DNA of 64,000 nucleotides from an uncultured Thalassotalea sp. (GCA_947492575.1 CANLNK010000001.1:1178001-1242000), one strand, 5' to 3'; positions 45,978 to 54,901 are shown, counted from the stretch's first letter. The notes: generated from the letters alone by a model not told the origin. Program-made: numbers and translations.

Positions 45978-47798
45978 TTAATTGATAGGGAATATATCGC
46001 AAGGCGCTGTAATTCGAACATCATTTGAATGAAAGCTATTCGTACCGTGCCAAATGTAGCTTGGAAAAAACACACACAAACCTTCCGTAGGACATACCTC
46101 TTTTCCGATTTGTTCCCTTTTTCCTAGCCCAAGTGAGGTTTGGCCGAATTTAACCCAACCAGATTTAGTTTTATCATCAGGTGTAATTTCTTTCGGCACA
46201 TTAATGTAAGTGGGTCCGGATAGCCAGCCATCGGGGTGTACATGATTAGTATGATAACCTTCGCCTTTAAGCATAACAGACCAGCAACCACCGATATTAA
46301 CTTCTTTTGTTATTCTGCGAAGTAGAGGGTGGTTTTCATCAAATGTTAGACGGCTTAAGTAATTGGTTATATTTCTCTCTAACGATGCTTTGTACTCTTG
46401 AATAACCGAATCGTTAAGGGTGAGCAAATTGCCTAATGTTTGTGTTCCGCCTCTAACACTCTGATCTAGTGGCCTATCATCGGATGTGTGAAGACTAATT
46501 AGTTTTTCTTTGAGTACACTTAAAAACGCATCTAGTGATTTGTAATGACTAGGGTAGGCTAGTGGGGCAGCAACGATAAACTTGTCGTAATCATTTAACC
46601 ACTCATGTCTATCATCCCCTCTTAAACGCCAATTTAATCCCTGATATGCCCAAGCTTCTTGATTGTCTCTGTTAAGTTTTATTGCGTGGGCTAAATGTTT
46701 TTCCGCTTCTTCATATTGCTCGGCTTTAATCGCATTGGCGGCCAAGTCTATGCGAAATCTACTGTTATCTGGTGCCATATTAACCGCATCAAAAAGCATA
46801 TTGTTAGCTTTTTCTAGGTTTATATTTTGCTTAAAGTATATTGTGGCAAGTTCGTGCGTGAGATGGGCACTGTTTGGGTATACTTTTATCGCTTCTTCGA
46901 TTAGTTCCTGAGCTTGAGAATATGACTGCGCGAGTATTAATTGAGCTGCTTTAGAGTAATATACTTCGTGAGGAACAACTTGCTCCTTCTTTATTGCAAC
47001 GTCATAGCTTTTCAAAAATTCATTTTTTCGATTTGATTCCCAAAGTCGAGAGTTTAACGCTTCGTGCGCTAATGTATGATTAGGGTCCAGCTTTATTGCT
47101 TCCCGAATGGCTCTCTCAGATTCTTCAAAGCGTTCCGCGTCGTGCAGCGCACAACCATAGTTGCAATATACATCGGGTGTTCTTGCGCCGTTGGCTAATA
47201 GGAACTCATAGCTTGCAATAGCCTCGTTCGTCCTTCCTAGACTTCTTAGCACTATAGCCTTGTTAACATATGCAAGTAGATTACGTTGGTCACTAGAAAT
47301 GGCTTCATCGTAGAAGGTTATCGCACTCTCGAGTTGTTGAAGTTGCTTATAACAATTTCCGATTTTTACGAAAACATTACTTTTGCTTTGAGTATGAGGT
47401 AGCGCACTTTTTAGATGATTTAGAGCACTATGGTTATCTTGAAGGGCAGTACAAACCTGTGCGATTTTTAACTTTAGGTTAAGGCTTGTTACATTTTTTG
47501 CTATTGCTTTTTCTAAGATTTCTTTAGCTAGTAACAATTCACCAAATGTTAAATACATACTGGCGCAGTTAACGTAATACTCAGGATTGCTTGGCGATAG
47601 TTCTATTGCAAAGTGAAAGTGTTTAATAGCCAGAGGTTTTTGTTGCAGCCTTTGATGTGAAATTGCTTTTAAATAGTGAGCGTCAGCAACGTTAGGAGAG
47701 TGTTTCAGTATTGTCTCACAGTGTTTGATTACTGCTTTGAACTGATTAGACTGTAGTAACTTTAAAGCGTTACTAATTTGTGGTTGTACGTTATTCAT
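45978..47798 (-). CDS. TPR-repeat protein with C-terminal 2OG-Fe(II) oxygenase-like domain
   Basis: This 606-residue protein has about 400 residues of tetratricopeptide repeats followed by a domain resembling putative 2-oxoglutarate/Fe(II) oxygenases. Candidate iron ligands are in YHTNHVHPDGWLSG (HxD-like) and IWHGTNSF, with an Arg in RITAPCDI that could bind 2-oxoglutarate. No signal peptide is seen. Its C-terminus faces the TPR-sulfotransferase, with only 108 bases between stops. Its substrate is unknown; protein hydroxylation is a reasonable guess from the TPR part. Confidence 0.8.
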   Translation of the reverse strand: MNNVQPQISNALKLLQSNQFKAVIKHCETILKHSPNVADAHYLKAISHQRLQQKPLAIKHFHFAIELSPSNPEYYVNCASMYLTFGELLLAKEILEKAIAKNVTSLNLKLKIAQVCTALQDNHSALNHLKSALPHTQSKSNVFVKIGNCYKQLQQLESAITFYDEAISSDQRNLLAYVNKAIVLRSLGRTNEAIASYEFLLANGARTPDVYCNYGCALHDAERFEESERAIREAIKLDPNHTLAHEALNSRLWESNRKNEFLKSYDVAIKKEQVVPHEVYYSKAAQLILAQSYSQAQELIEEAIKVYPNSAHLTHELATIYFKQNINLEKANNMLFDAVNMAPDNSRFRIDLAANAIKAEQYEEAEKHLAHAIKLNRDNQEAWAYQGLNWRLRGDDRHEWLNDYDKFIVAAPLAYPSHYKSLDAFLSVLKEKLISLHTSDDRPLDQSVRGGTQTLGNLLTLNDSVIQEYKASLERNITNYLSRLTFDENHPLLRRITKEVNIGGCWSVMLKGEGYHTNHVHPDGWLSGPTYINVPKEITPDDKTKSGWVKFGQTSLGLGKREQIGKEVCPTEGLCVFFPSYIWHGTNSFHSNDVRITAPCDIFPIN

Positions 47799-48319
47799 AC
47801 AAAGAGTGTAACTGAGCTAAATATGCAATTTAAAGCAAATGATTAACTTTGTCTAATCAGTCACCAACAAAGAGAGTAAGCGCTGGCTAATTGTTGAGCT
47901 GGAGTGCTTTATTGTTATTCAGGTTGGCTAAAAAATGTAACGAAATTTGTGACAATTAGCAGTAAATATTGACAAACTACGAATGAATTAGTAAAACGTC
48001 TGTCTGCGTTTTTTAAATTAATAAAGGATTGTGAAGAACGGCTACCGCAAAATTGGCAAATGTTAAATATATTTTAGAAAGTTTAATAAATTGTTTTGCT
48101 ATTGTTTTAAAAGTAATCAATAAGAAACAGTTTAGTAAATTTATAAGATAATTAGTCCAGTTTTTAATTCTTCTAGGTTGACACTACAACTGTCGTCTGG
48201 GAGTATTGGTAAGTTGTATTCACTATAATTAAATCCTTTTTAATGGCAGATTTTAAGTCCACAACTACGTGGGTTTAGAATTCTTGTTATCTAAGTTAAA
48301 TAGCAATTGGTTGGGAACT
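47799..48319. other. AT-rich 520-base spacer before the TonB2 operon
   Basis: No gene is supported here. A TATAAT lies at 48224-48229, about 90 bases before the DUF3450 start, but its -35 region is poor. A separate TTGACA at 48179-48184 lacks a good -10 at 17 bases. I see no convincing Fur box by eye. Confidence 0.4.
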
Positions 48320-49099
48320 ATGTCCAAAATAAGTAAAAAAAGCCTTATCGCATCGACGATAGCGGGTGTTTTAGCTTTGGCTGGTAGCAATATCGCTGCT
48401 GCTGATGCTTTAACTGATTTACAAAAAGCTGAAGCGCAAATCTTCAAAGCGTCAGCTAAATCACAAAGCAAGATCGATAGCATCTACGAACAAACTCAAG
48501 ATTTATTAGCAGATTACCGCACTACTGTTGATGAAGCAGAAGTTTTATCAGGTTACAATGATCACGTACAACGCATGGTTGATGACCAAAAAGCAAACAT
48601 TGCATCGTTACAACGTCAAATCGACGGTATCGATAGAATTAAGCAAGGTGTTGTTCCTTTAATGTACAAAATGATTGATACATTAGAACAATTCGTTGAA
48701 TTAGACGTTCCAATGAACGTTGATGGTCGTAAAGAGCGTATCGCTACATTACGCGACGTGATGTCTGATTCAAACGTAACAACATCAGAGCAGTTCCGCT
48801 TAGTGTTAGAAGCTTACGAAATCGAAGCTAACTACGGTACTGTATTCGACGCATACCAAGGTGAATTAGACTTAGGTGATCGTGTTATCACTGCTGACTT
48901 CGTTCACATGGGTCGCGTTGCTCTTATTGCACAATCTTTAGACTACAAAGAAGCTTGGGTTTGGAACAATGGCACTCGCTCTTGGGATACTTTAGGTGAT
49001 GAGTACGCTAAAACTATTACGGATACTATCCGTATGGCGCGTAAACAGCTTCCTATGGACCTAACTAAACTTCCAGTATTTGCAGCAGGAGCACAATAA
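48320..49099 (+). CDS. DUF3450-family periplasmic coiled-coil protein
   Basis: This 259-residue protein starts with a signal peptide (cleavage likely near NIAAA-DA, residue 30) and is largely coiled coil, matching DUF3450. These proteins are typically the first gene of TonB2-type clusters. The start at 48320 is chosen because GGGA lies upstream and the signal peptide then begins normally; an ATG 17 codons earlier would add a non-signal extension. The stop overlaps the next start (TAATG). Confidence 0.88.
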   Translation: MSKISKKSLIASTIAGVLALAGSNIAAADALTDLQKAEAQIFKASAKSQSKIDSIYEQTQDLLADYRTTVDEAEVLSGYNDHVQRMVDDQKANIASLQRQIDGIDRIKQGVVPLMYKMIDTLEQFVELDVPMNVDGRKERIATLRDVMSDSNVTTSEQFRLVLEAYEIEANYGTVFDAYQGELDLGDRVITADFVHMGRVALIAQSLDYKEAWVWNNGTRSWDTLGDEYAKTITDTIRMARKQLPMDLTKLPVFAAGAQ

Positions 49100-50448
49100 T
49101 GAAAAAAGTAATTAATTTCGTATTGCTTGCTGCTTCTATGTCAGCAGGCTTCGCAACTTCAGCTAACGCTAACGAGTTAGACGACTTACTAAAGCAAGTT
49201 AAAGCTGACCGTATTTCTGAAGCTAAATTAGACAAGCAACGTGAAGCAGAATTCGTTGCAGCTCGTGCAGACAAGCAAGCGCTTTTAAACAAAGCAAAAG
49301 CTGAACTTAAAGCACAGCAAGATCGCAATGCTCGTTTAACTAAAGAGTATGCTGCAAACGAAATCACACTTGCACAAAAAGAACAAGAGTTAGATAACGC
49401 GCAAGGTACGTTAGGTGAGATGTTCGGTGTTAGCCGTGCAGCTGCTGCTGACGCGTACGGTATGATCGCTACATCAATCGTTAGTGCTCAATTTCCTGGC
49501 CGTGGTGAAGCGTTAAACCGCATCGCTAACTCAAAAGAAATTCCTTCATTACCAGATTTAGAAGAGTTATGGTTTGCTTTACAAACTGAAATGACTGAAT
49601 CAGGTAAAGTTGCACAGTTCCAAACTGAAGTAACTAACCTAGACGGTTCTAAGTCTAACGAAACTGTTACTCGTGTTGGTACATTTAACTTAGTATCTGC
49701 TAACGGTTACTTAAGCTTTAACGATGAGTTAAACCAAGTTCAGCCTTTAGCTAAACAACCTGCTGGCTACATTTCAAGCGAAGCAAAAAGCTTCTTCACT
49801 GAAACTTCAGGTTACGCTCCGTTATACCTTGACCCTTCACGTGGTGCTATCTTAGCGTTAGAAACTCGTAAGCGTACGCTTATGGAATTCTACCACCAAG
49901 GTGCTGAAGTAGGTTACGGTATTACTGTACTGTTATTTATAGGTCTTCTTATTGCTCTTGAGCGCATGGTTGTTCTTACATCTGTTGGTTCAAAAATCAA
50001 AGCGCAAACTAAGAACATGGACAAGCCAAACAGCAACAACCCACTTGGTCGTCTATTAAAAGTTTACCAAGAGAACAAAGATGCTGACGCTGAAACATTA
50101 GAACTTAAACTTGACGAGCAAATCTTACGTGAAACTCCAACAGTTGACCGTGGTATTAACTTAATCAAGATGTTCGCTGCTATTGCTCCATTAATGGGTC
50201 TATTAGGTACGGTTATCGGTATGATCATGACGTTCCAAACAATCACATTGTTCGGTACAGGTGACCCGAAAATCATGGCTGGTAACATCTCTCTAGCGCT
50301 TGTAACTACTGCACTAGGTCTAATCGCTGCACTTCCTCTAATCCTTGTACACAGCATTGTTGCAGGTAAAGCGAAATCTGTTCTTCACAAATTAGACGAG
50401 CAATCTGCTGGTTTAATTGCTGCGATTGCAGAGAAGGAGTCTAAATAA
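49099..50448 (+). CDS. ttpC: TtpC-like MotA/TolQ/ExbB proton-channel family protein
   Basis: This 449-residue protein resembles TtpC, the extra component needed by TonB2 systems in vibrios. It has a signal peptide (about residues 1-24) and a periplasmic coiled-coil region. A membrane segment (about 273-293) follows, then a C-terminal MotA/ExbB domain with further membrane segments (about 352-375 and 395-420), including the APLMGLLGTVIGMI motif. It overlaps its upstream and downstream genes as TAATG, implying coupled translation. Confidence 0.88.
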   Translation: MKKVINFVLLAASMSAGFATSANANELDDLLKQVKADRISEAKLDKQREAEFVAARADKQALLNKAKAELKAQQDRNARLTKEYAANEITLAQKEQELDNAQGTLGEMFGVSRAAAADAYGMIATSIVSAQFPGRGEALNRIANSKEIPSLPDLEELWFALQTEMTESGKVAQFQTEVTNLDGSKSNETVTRVGTFNLVSANGYLSFNDELNQVQPLAKQPAGYISSEAKSFFTETSGYAPLYLDPSRGAILALETRKRTLMEFYHQGAEVGYGITVLLFIGLLIALERMVVLTSVGSKIKAQTKNMDKPNSNNPLGRLLKVYQENKDADAETLELKLDEQILRETPTVDRGINLIKMFAAIAPLMGLLGTVIGMIMTFQTITLFGTGDPKIMAGNISLALVTTALGLIAALPLILVHSIVAGKAKSVLHKLDEQSAGLIAAIAEKESK

Positions 50449-50972
50449 TGTTATTCCTGATAGAGCTTTTAGAATCTGTCAGGAGTTTTATTGCGACTGG
50501 CGGTAACGTTTTATACTTTGTCGCCGTTGCTCTCTTATTGATGTGGATCCTAATGATCGAGAGATATTGGTTCCTAGCGGCTAACTACCCAAAAATGCGT
50601 GATGACATCATCAAGCGTTGGGACGCTAGAGCTGATACTACATCATGGTATGCACATCGTATCAGAGACACATGGATCTCCGAAGCGACAGAAAACCTGG
50701 AGCGTAATATGCTCACGATAAAAACCTTAGTGGCTATGTGTCCACTAATTGGATTACTAGGTACGGTAACGGGTATGATTTCGGTATTCGAAACTATGGC
50801 TCAACAGGGTACAGGTAATCCGCGTCTAATGGCGGCTGGTATTTCGATGGCAACAATTCCGACAATGGCGGGTATGGTTGCAGCATTATCAGGCGTATTC
50901 TTTAGTACACGATTAGACGCTAAAGTTAAACTAGCAAAGGCTAAACTGATTGACAGTTTACCTCATCACTAG
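50448..50972 (+). CDS. exbB2: ExbB-type proton channel subunit (TonB2 system)
   Basis: This 174-residue ExbB has an N-terminal membrane segment (about residues 16-40) and the conserved MotA/TolQ/ExbB core with CPLIGLLGTVTGMI and a final GMVAALSGVFFS segment. With ExbD it forms the inner-membrane motor that couples proton flow to TonB. It overlaps the ttpC stop by TAATG and precedes exbD by 12 bases. Confidence 0.93.
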   Translation: MLFLIELLESVRSFIATGGNVLYFVAVALLLMWILMIERYWFLAANYPKMRDDIIKRWDARADTTSWYAHRIRDTWISEATENLERNMLTIKTLVAMCPLIGLLGTVTGMISVFETMAQQGTGNPRLMAAGISMATIPTMAGMVAALSGVFFSTRLDAKVKLAKAKLIDSLPHH

Positions 50973-50984
50973 AGAGAGTATCGA

Positions 50985-51386
50985 ATGGCACGTAAACGTA
51001 TTCGAGAAGACGAAGAGGCAGCAATAGATATGACGCCGATGCTAGACATCGTATTTATCATGCTTATCTTCTTCATCGTAACGACTTCTTTCGTGAAAGA
51101 AGCCGGTATAGAAGTGAACAAACCAACAGCGGCTAACCAAACAAAACAGAAGTCTGCAAACATCTTTATTGCTGTTAAAGACACTGGCGAAATTTGGTTA
51201 GACAAACGACGTGTTGATATCGAGCGTGTTGCAGTGAACATTGAAAAATTATTAGCTGAGCAACCGACTGACGTGGTAATCATTCAAGCTGACCGAGACG
51301 CTAAACATGGCGTAGTGACGAAAGTGATGGATGCTATCAAAGAAGCTGGTATTGAACGTATTTCTATTGCAGCAGCTAAGGGGTAA
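50985..51386 (+). CDS. exbD2: ExbD-type motor subunit (TonB2 system)
   Basis: This 133-residue ExbD has one membrane helix (about residues 20-42) preceded by the motif AAIDMTPMLDIVFIMLIFF, whose Asp is the proton-carrying residue. A periplasmic domain of the usual ExbD fold follows. A GAGAG ribosome site precedes the ATG. It is three bases from the TonB gene. Confidence 0.94.
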   Translation: MARKRIREDEEAAIDMTPMLDIVFIMLIFFIVTTSFVKEAGIEVNKPTAANQTKQKSANIFIAVKDTGEIWLDKRRVDIERVAVNIEKLLAEQPTDVVIIQADRDAKHGVVTKVMDAIKEAGIERISIAAAKG

Positions 51387-51389
51387 TTT

Positions 51390-52007
51390 ATGGGTCGCTT
51401 TTTAGTATCAATACTACTAGGCGCTGCAGTTACCTTTGGACTATTTTCCTTTATGGCCTTCCTTATCGCGAGCGGTGACCGCGCGCAGGAAGAACAGCAA
51501 GAAAATATCGTGGTGGAAGTTAATACTACACCACCAAAGTCTGCAGCAGAGACACGTCGACGTGTACCACCGCCGCCGCCGCCGCCGCCTAAAACACCAC
51601 CTAAGCCTCAGGCTCCAGAGCCAGAAGTTAACAATAACCAAGGTGGTATCGAGTTCAATATGCCAGGTGTCCAGCTTGCTGGTGCATCAACAGGTTTATC
51701 GGCTCCAGGTGCTGGTTTTGGTCGAGATGGTGAAGCTACACCAATTGTTCGAATTGAGCCTAAATACCCAATTCAAGCAGCACGTGATGGTAAAGAAGGT
51801 TGGGTAAGACTTTCATTTACAATTAACGAAATCGGCGGTGTTGAAGATGTTAAGGTAATCGAAGCAGAACCTAAACGTATCTTTGACAAAGAAGCTAAGC
51901 GCGCACTACGTAAGTGGAAGTACAAGCCAAAAGTTGTTGACGGCAAACCGCAGAAACAACCTGGTTTAACAGTACAGCTTGACTTTAAAATGGACGGAGG
52001 TAAGTAA
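51390..52007 (+). CDS. tonB2: TonB-family energy transducer (TonB2 type)
   Basis: This 205-residue TonB has an N-terminal membrane anchor (about residues 5-27), a short Pro-rich spacer with eight consecutive prolines near residues 61-68, and a C-terminal domain (about 115-203). That domain has the YPIQAARDGKEGWVRLSF and ALRKWKYKPKV motifs that bind receptors. The short spacer is typical of TonB2 proteins, which need TtpC. Its stop overlaps the TPR gene as TAATG. The receptor at 41.4 kb may be one of its clients. Confidence 0.93.
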   Translation: MGRFLVSILLGAAVTFGLFSFMAFLIASGDRAQEEQQENIVVEVNTTPPKSAAETRRRVPPPPPPPPKTPPKPQAPEPEVNNNQGGIEFNMPGVQLAGASTGLSAPGAGFGRDGEATPIVRIEPKYPIQAARDGKEGWVRLSFTINEIGGVEDVKVIEAEPKRIFDKEAKRALRKWKYKPKVVDGKPQKQPGLTVQLDFKMDGGK

Positions 52008-53266
52008 TGTTTAAAAAACTTGCAACAGCCCTAGTTATTGCATCAGCAGTAACGACAGTGCAGTTACCTTTATCATTTGACGTAAACGCAGCAGAAGCGA
52101 AGCAAGAGAAGAAAAAGCGTCCAACGCAACTTGTTGGTCCATCTGTAGGTAAGAAAGTACAAAAAGCTTTCGAGCTATACAGTGCTGACGATATTGATGG
52201 CGCGCTAGTTATTCTTTTAGATATCGATGCTTCTAAAGAGTATGATAAAGCCTACGTTAACCGTTTCATTGCGGTAATGTACGCAACTAAAGGTAATCAA
52301 GAAGATAAAGCCATTAGTTATCTATCTCAAGCTGTTGAAGCTGACATCCTAAACGAGTCAGATCATGGTGAAGCGATCAAGTTACTTGCTGATTTGCAAA
52401 TGCAAACCAAAAAGTACGAAGATGCGCTTAAGAACTATGCTGCTTGGATGGAGTTCACTGGTAAAGAGGATGCGGGAACTTACGTAAAGATCGCGCAAGC
52501 TCAATACGAACTTCGTCGTTTGGATAAAATGGTTGAGCCAGCGGATAAAGCAATAGCTTTATACGGTGATAAGCCAAATCAAAACCCTTACATTTTGAAA
52601 TTAACCTCGTACTACGAGCGCAAAATGTACAAAGAGGGTGTTGGTGTTTTAGAAACTGTTCTACAACTATTCCCTGAGAATAAGCAGTGGTGGACACAGT
52701 TAGGAATGTTCTACCTATTAGTAGAAGATTACCCAAAAGCACTACAAACGCTTGATATGGCTTACAAGCAAAACTTTTTAGAGAAAGAATCTGAGCTTAA
52801 AACATTAGCAAGCTTATACCAGTCAAATGGTGTTCCTTATAAGGCGGCTCGCCTGTTAGAGAAGCACATTAACTCTGGTGAAATTAAGCGCGATGATCAA
52901 ACGCTATCGTCACTTGCTAACGCGTTCCACGCGGCACAGCATATTGACCTTGCAGCAAAATACTACGGTGAAGTAGCTAAGTTGACTAACGAAGCACAAC
53001 ACTGGCGTAAGCAAGGTATGCTTCTTAAGCAAAGCGAGCAGTTTAAAGGTTCTATCGTAGCGTTGAATAAAGCGTTAGATAAAGATGTGAAAAACAAAGG
53101 TTCTATCTACATGAGCCTAGCTGAATCTCACTTCTACTTAGGTCAGTACAAGCAAGCACACGTAGAAATCAAGCGTGCAATGCAAGACCCTAAGTCTCGT
53201 AAAGCTGCACGTAGCTGGAAGTCTTTCATCGAAGACACAGCGCGTCGTAAAGGCGTAGCGATCTAA
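52007..53266 (+). CDS. TonB2-cluster periplasmic TPR protein
   Basis: This 419-residue protein has a signal peptide (cleavage near VNAAEA, about residue 28) and about eight tetratricopeptide repeats. It is the last gene of the TonB2 operon and overlaps tonB by TAATG. Homologous TPR genes end such clusters in vibrios and shewanellae, where they probably scaffold the complex in the periplasm. Its exact role is unknown. A terminator follows. Confidence 0.88.
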   Translation: MFKKLATALVIASAVTTVQLPLSFDVNAAEAKQEKKKRPTQLVGPSVGKKVQKAFELYSADDIDGALVILLDIDASKEYDKAYVNRFIAVMYATKGNQEDKAISYLSQAVEADILNESDHGEAIKLLADLQMQTKKYEDALKNYAAWMEFTGKEDAGTYVKIAQAQYELRRLDKMVEPADKAIALYGDKPNQNPYILKLTSYYERKMYKEGVGVLETVLQLFPENKQWWTQLGMFYLLVEDYPKALQTLDMAYKQNFLEKESELKTLASLYQSNGVPYKAARLLEKHINSGEIKRDDQTLSSLANAFHAAQHIDLAAKYYGEVAKLTNEAQHWRKQGMLLKQSEQFKGSIVALNKALDKDVKNKGSIYMSLAESHFYLGQYKQAHVEIKRAMQDPKSRKAARSWKSFIEDTARRKGVAI

Positions 53267-53286
53267 GCATTAAGCGTATTACTAAA

Positions 53287-53312
53287 AAACCAGCCATTTG
53301 GCTGGTTTTTTT
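53287..53312. terminator. Bidirectional terminator between the TonB2 operon and dusC
   Basis: A 9-bp stem AAACCAGCC/GGCTGGTTT with an ATTT loop lies between an A-run and a T-run, serving both convergent units. Confidence 0.92.
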
Positions 53313-53382
53313 ATGTCTAGAGTTTTGTGAATGCGCTGAAGTATACTGGGCACTTATCTTCAGCTTTAAATTCGGTAAAGCT

Positions 53383-54339
53383 TTATAAGGCTTTTGCTAG
53401 ATGTTCCTCAATAACCGATAAGACTTCGTCCTTTTCTTGTAGTGTTTTAATTTCACTAAATAAGGCATCAGCTTCAGTGAATTGAAGTTTCAGATATCGA
53501 TACCATTGTTTCAACCTGCTTGAATAATAAAATGGTTTTTGGCTTCCTGTATCCATCAGAATCCAGCGCTTAATCAGCTCACATACCTGATGCCAAGTCA
53601 TTGCTTTTTCATTTCCCAAGGCTACGTTGGCGAGGTTAGGCGTCGCAAGCGCGCCTCGACCAAGCATAATAAGATCTGTATTAGCTCTTATCATACATGT
53701 CTCGATATCATCAGCTGTCCATATTTCTCCGTTTGCAACAACTGGTATAGAAAGCTTACCACGGATTTCTTTTATAAATTCCCAATAAGCAGGTGGCTTA
53801 TACCCTTGGCGTTTTGTTCTGGCATGGACCGTCAACATATCTGGATTGGCTAATCTCACGGCATCAATTATTTCATCTAGTAAGCTTGTGTCGTCGAACC
53901 CCAGTCTAATTTTTGCCGATAATGGTTGACCTGTATTTTTTAACGCACCTTTAACGCGCGAAATGACTTGGAACATCAACTCTGGGTCTTTTAAAAGCGA
54001 CGCACCACCACGACTTTTGTTTACCGTTTTGGCAGGGCAACCGAAGTTTAAGTCAATGCCGGGCGAACCTAATTGATGTGCTATTAGCGCGTTTTCCGCC
54101 ATCCAATCAGGGTCTTGTCCCAACAGCTGCACCCTTACTGGGCAACCACTTTTTGTCTGTCCTGCGTTGTGTAATTCAGGGACGATTTTGTAGAAGGTGT
54201 GTTCGGGTACTTTTCGATCCACGACGCGAACAAATTCGGCTATGCATAAGTCGTACGAGTTAAACTCTGTAAGCAACTCACGCATTAAATGATCAATAAC
54301 TCCTTCCATTGGAGCTAGTATGATTTTAGAGGGTTTCAA
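53383..54339 (-). CDS. dusC: tRNA-dihydrouridine(16) synthase
   Basis: DusC reduces U16 in the D-loop of tRNAs using FMN. The 318-residue product has IILAPMEGVIDHLMRELL, the catalytic Cys in LNFGCPAKTVNKSRGGASLL, and flavin-site segments VHARTKRQGYKPP and VANGEIW. The Dus subtype is DusC by overall pattern (FVRVVDRKVPEHTFY). The only reasonable start is a TTG at 54339, five to eight residues before the conserved region. The upstream ATG at 54349 is out of frame. No ribosome site is clear. Confidence 0.92.
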   Translation of the reverse strand: MKPSKIILAPMEGVIDHLMRELLTEFNSYDLCIAEFVRVVDRKVPEHTFYKIVPELHNAGQTKSGCPVRVQLLGQDPDWMAENALIAHQLGSPGIDLNFGCPAKTVNKSRGGASLLKDPELMFQVISRVKGALKNTGQPLSAKIRLGFDDTSLLDEIIDAVRLANPDMLTVHARTKRQGYKPPAYWEFIKEIRGKLSIPVVANGEIWTADDIETCMIRANTDLIMLGRGALATPNLANVALGNEKAMTWHQVCELIKRWILMDTGSQKPFYYSSRLKQWYRYLKLQFTEADALFSEIKTLQEKDEVLSVIEEHLAKAL

Positions 54340-54439
54340 TTAAAGTCATTTAAATTATTTCTGATTTGCTATTATTTTACAAAAGGCTGAAAAAGATCAG
54401 AAATATAAATTTTAAAATTGTTGAAATATATTTCTAAGC

Positions 54440-54468
54440 TTGATGGTCTAGATAAATACACTTATAAC
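54440..54468 (+). promoter_or_regulatory. Promoter of the HvfA-like gene
   Basis: TTGATG (54440-54445) and TATAAC (54463-54468) are 17 bases apart, about 38 bases before the start codon. Confidence 0.7.
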
Positions 54469-54477
54469 TGTATAAGT
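54460..54477 (+). promoter_or_regulatory. Palindromic operator candidate at the HvfA-like promoter
   Basis: ACTTATA and TATAAGT form a perfect inverted repeat around ACTG, and the palindrome covers the -10 box. It fits a repressor site. The regulator is not identifiable from sequence; it is not a clean Fur, Zur or CueR box. Confidence 0.5.
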
Positions 54478-54505
54478 TAGTTAAAAATATTAGAAGGAAG
54501 ATATG

Positions 54506-54901
54506 ATGAAAGTTTTAAATCGTTCAGCTTTTGCAGCGTTGCTATCAGTATTTACAGCAGCAATGCTTTTCACAATGCCTGCTAAGGCAGATAATAACCC
54601 ATTTGCAAGTCAAGATATCGTTGCTAGCTCTATCGCTAGCGGTGGTGAAAAGTGCGGCGAAGGCAAATGTGGTGAAGGTAAAGCTAAAGGCAAGTGTGGC
54701 GAAGGCAAATGCGGTGAAGGCAAAGCCAAAGGTAAGTGTGGCGAAGGCAAATGCGGTGAAGGCAAAGCCAAAGCCAAAGGCAAGTGCGGCGAAGGCAAGT
54801 GTGGAGAAGGTAAAGCTAAAGGCAAATGCGGCGAAGGCAAATGTGGTGAAGGTAAAAAGAAAGCTAAGGGCAAATGCGGTGAAGGCAAATGCGGTGGCTA
54901 A
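54506..54901 (+). CDS. HvfA-like Cys-rich RiPP metallophore precursor
   Basis: This 131-residue protein has a clear signal peptide (cleavage after AKA, about residue 28) and a tail of six near-identical units built on KCGEGKCG. That gives 12 cysteines, six of them in EGKCG motifs, separated by Lys/Ala spacers with a 14-16 residue period. This is the signature of HvfA-family precursors, whose EGKCG cysteines are modified by an MNIO (DUF692) enzyme with a partner protein to make copper-binding oxazolone-thioamide groups. No such enzymes lie nearby. The second ATG is preferred, 5 bases after AAGGAAG. The unit has its own promoter and terminator. Confidence 0.88.
   Translation: MKVLNRSAFAALLSVFTAAMLFTMPAKADNNPFASQDIVASSIASGGEKCGEGKCGEGKAKGKCGEGKCGEGKAKGKCGEGKCGEGKAKAKGKCGEGKCGEGKAKGKCGEGKCGEGKKKAKGKCGEGKCGG
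54650..54898 (+). repeat. Coding tandem repeat of the HvfA-like gene
   Basis: Six units of about 42-48 bases each encode a paired-Cys block. The units differ at several third-codon positions (for example TGT or TGC for Cys), so they are not a recent slippage product, and the amino acid pattern appears to be selected. Confidence 0.85.

Noticed and set aside
51570-51593. GCC/CCG microsatellite in tonB as a phase-variable tract
   Set aside because: It is a short polyproline stretch in frame; changes by one unit would only alter spacer length, and the region is a normal part of TonB.
54610-54888. 92-codon minus-strand frame rich in Pro, Ser, Leu and His opposite the HvfA-like gene
   Set aside because: It is the complement of the coding tandem repeat and has no ribosome site; the plus-strand frame has a signal peptide, promoter and terminator.
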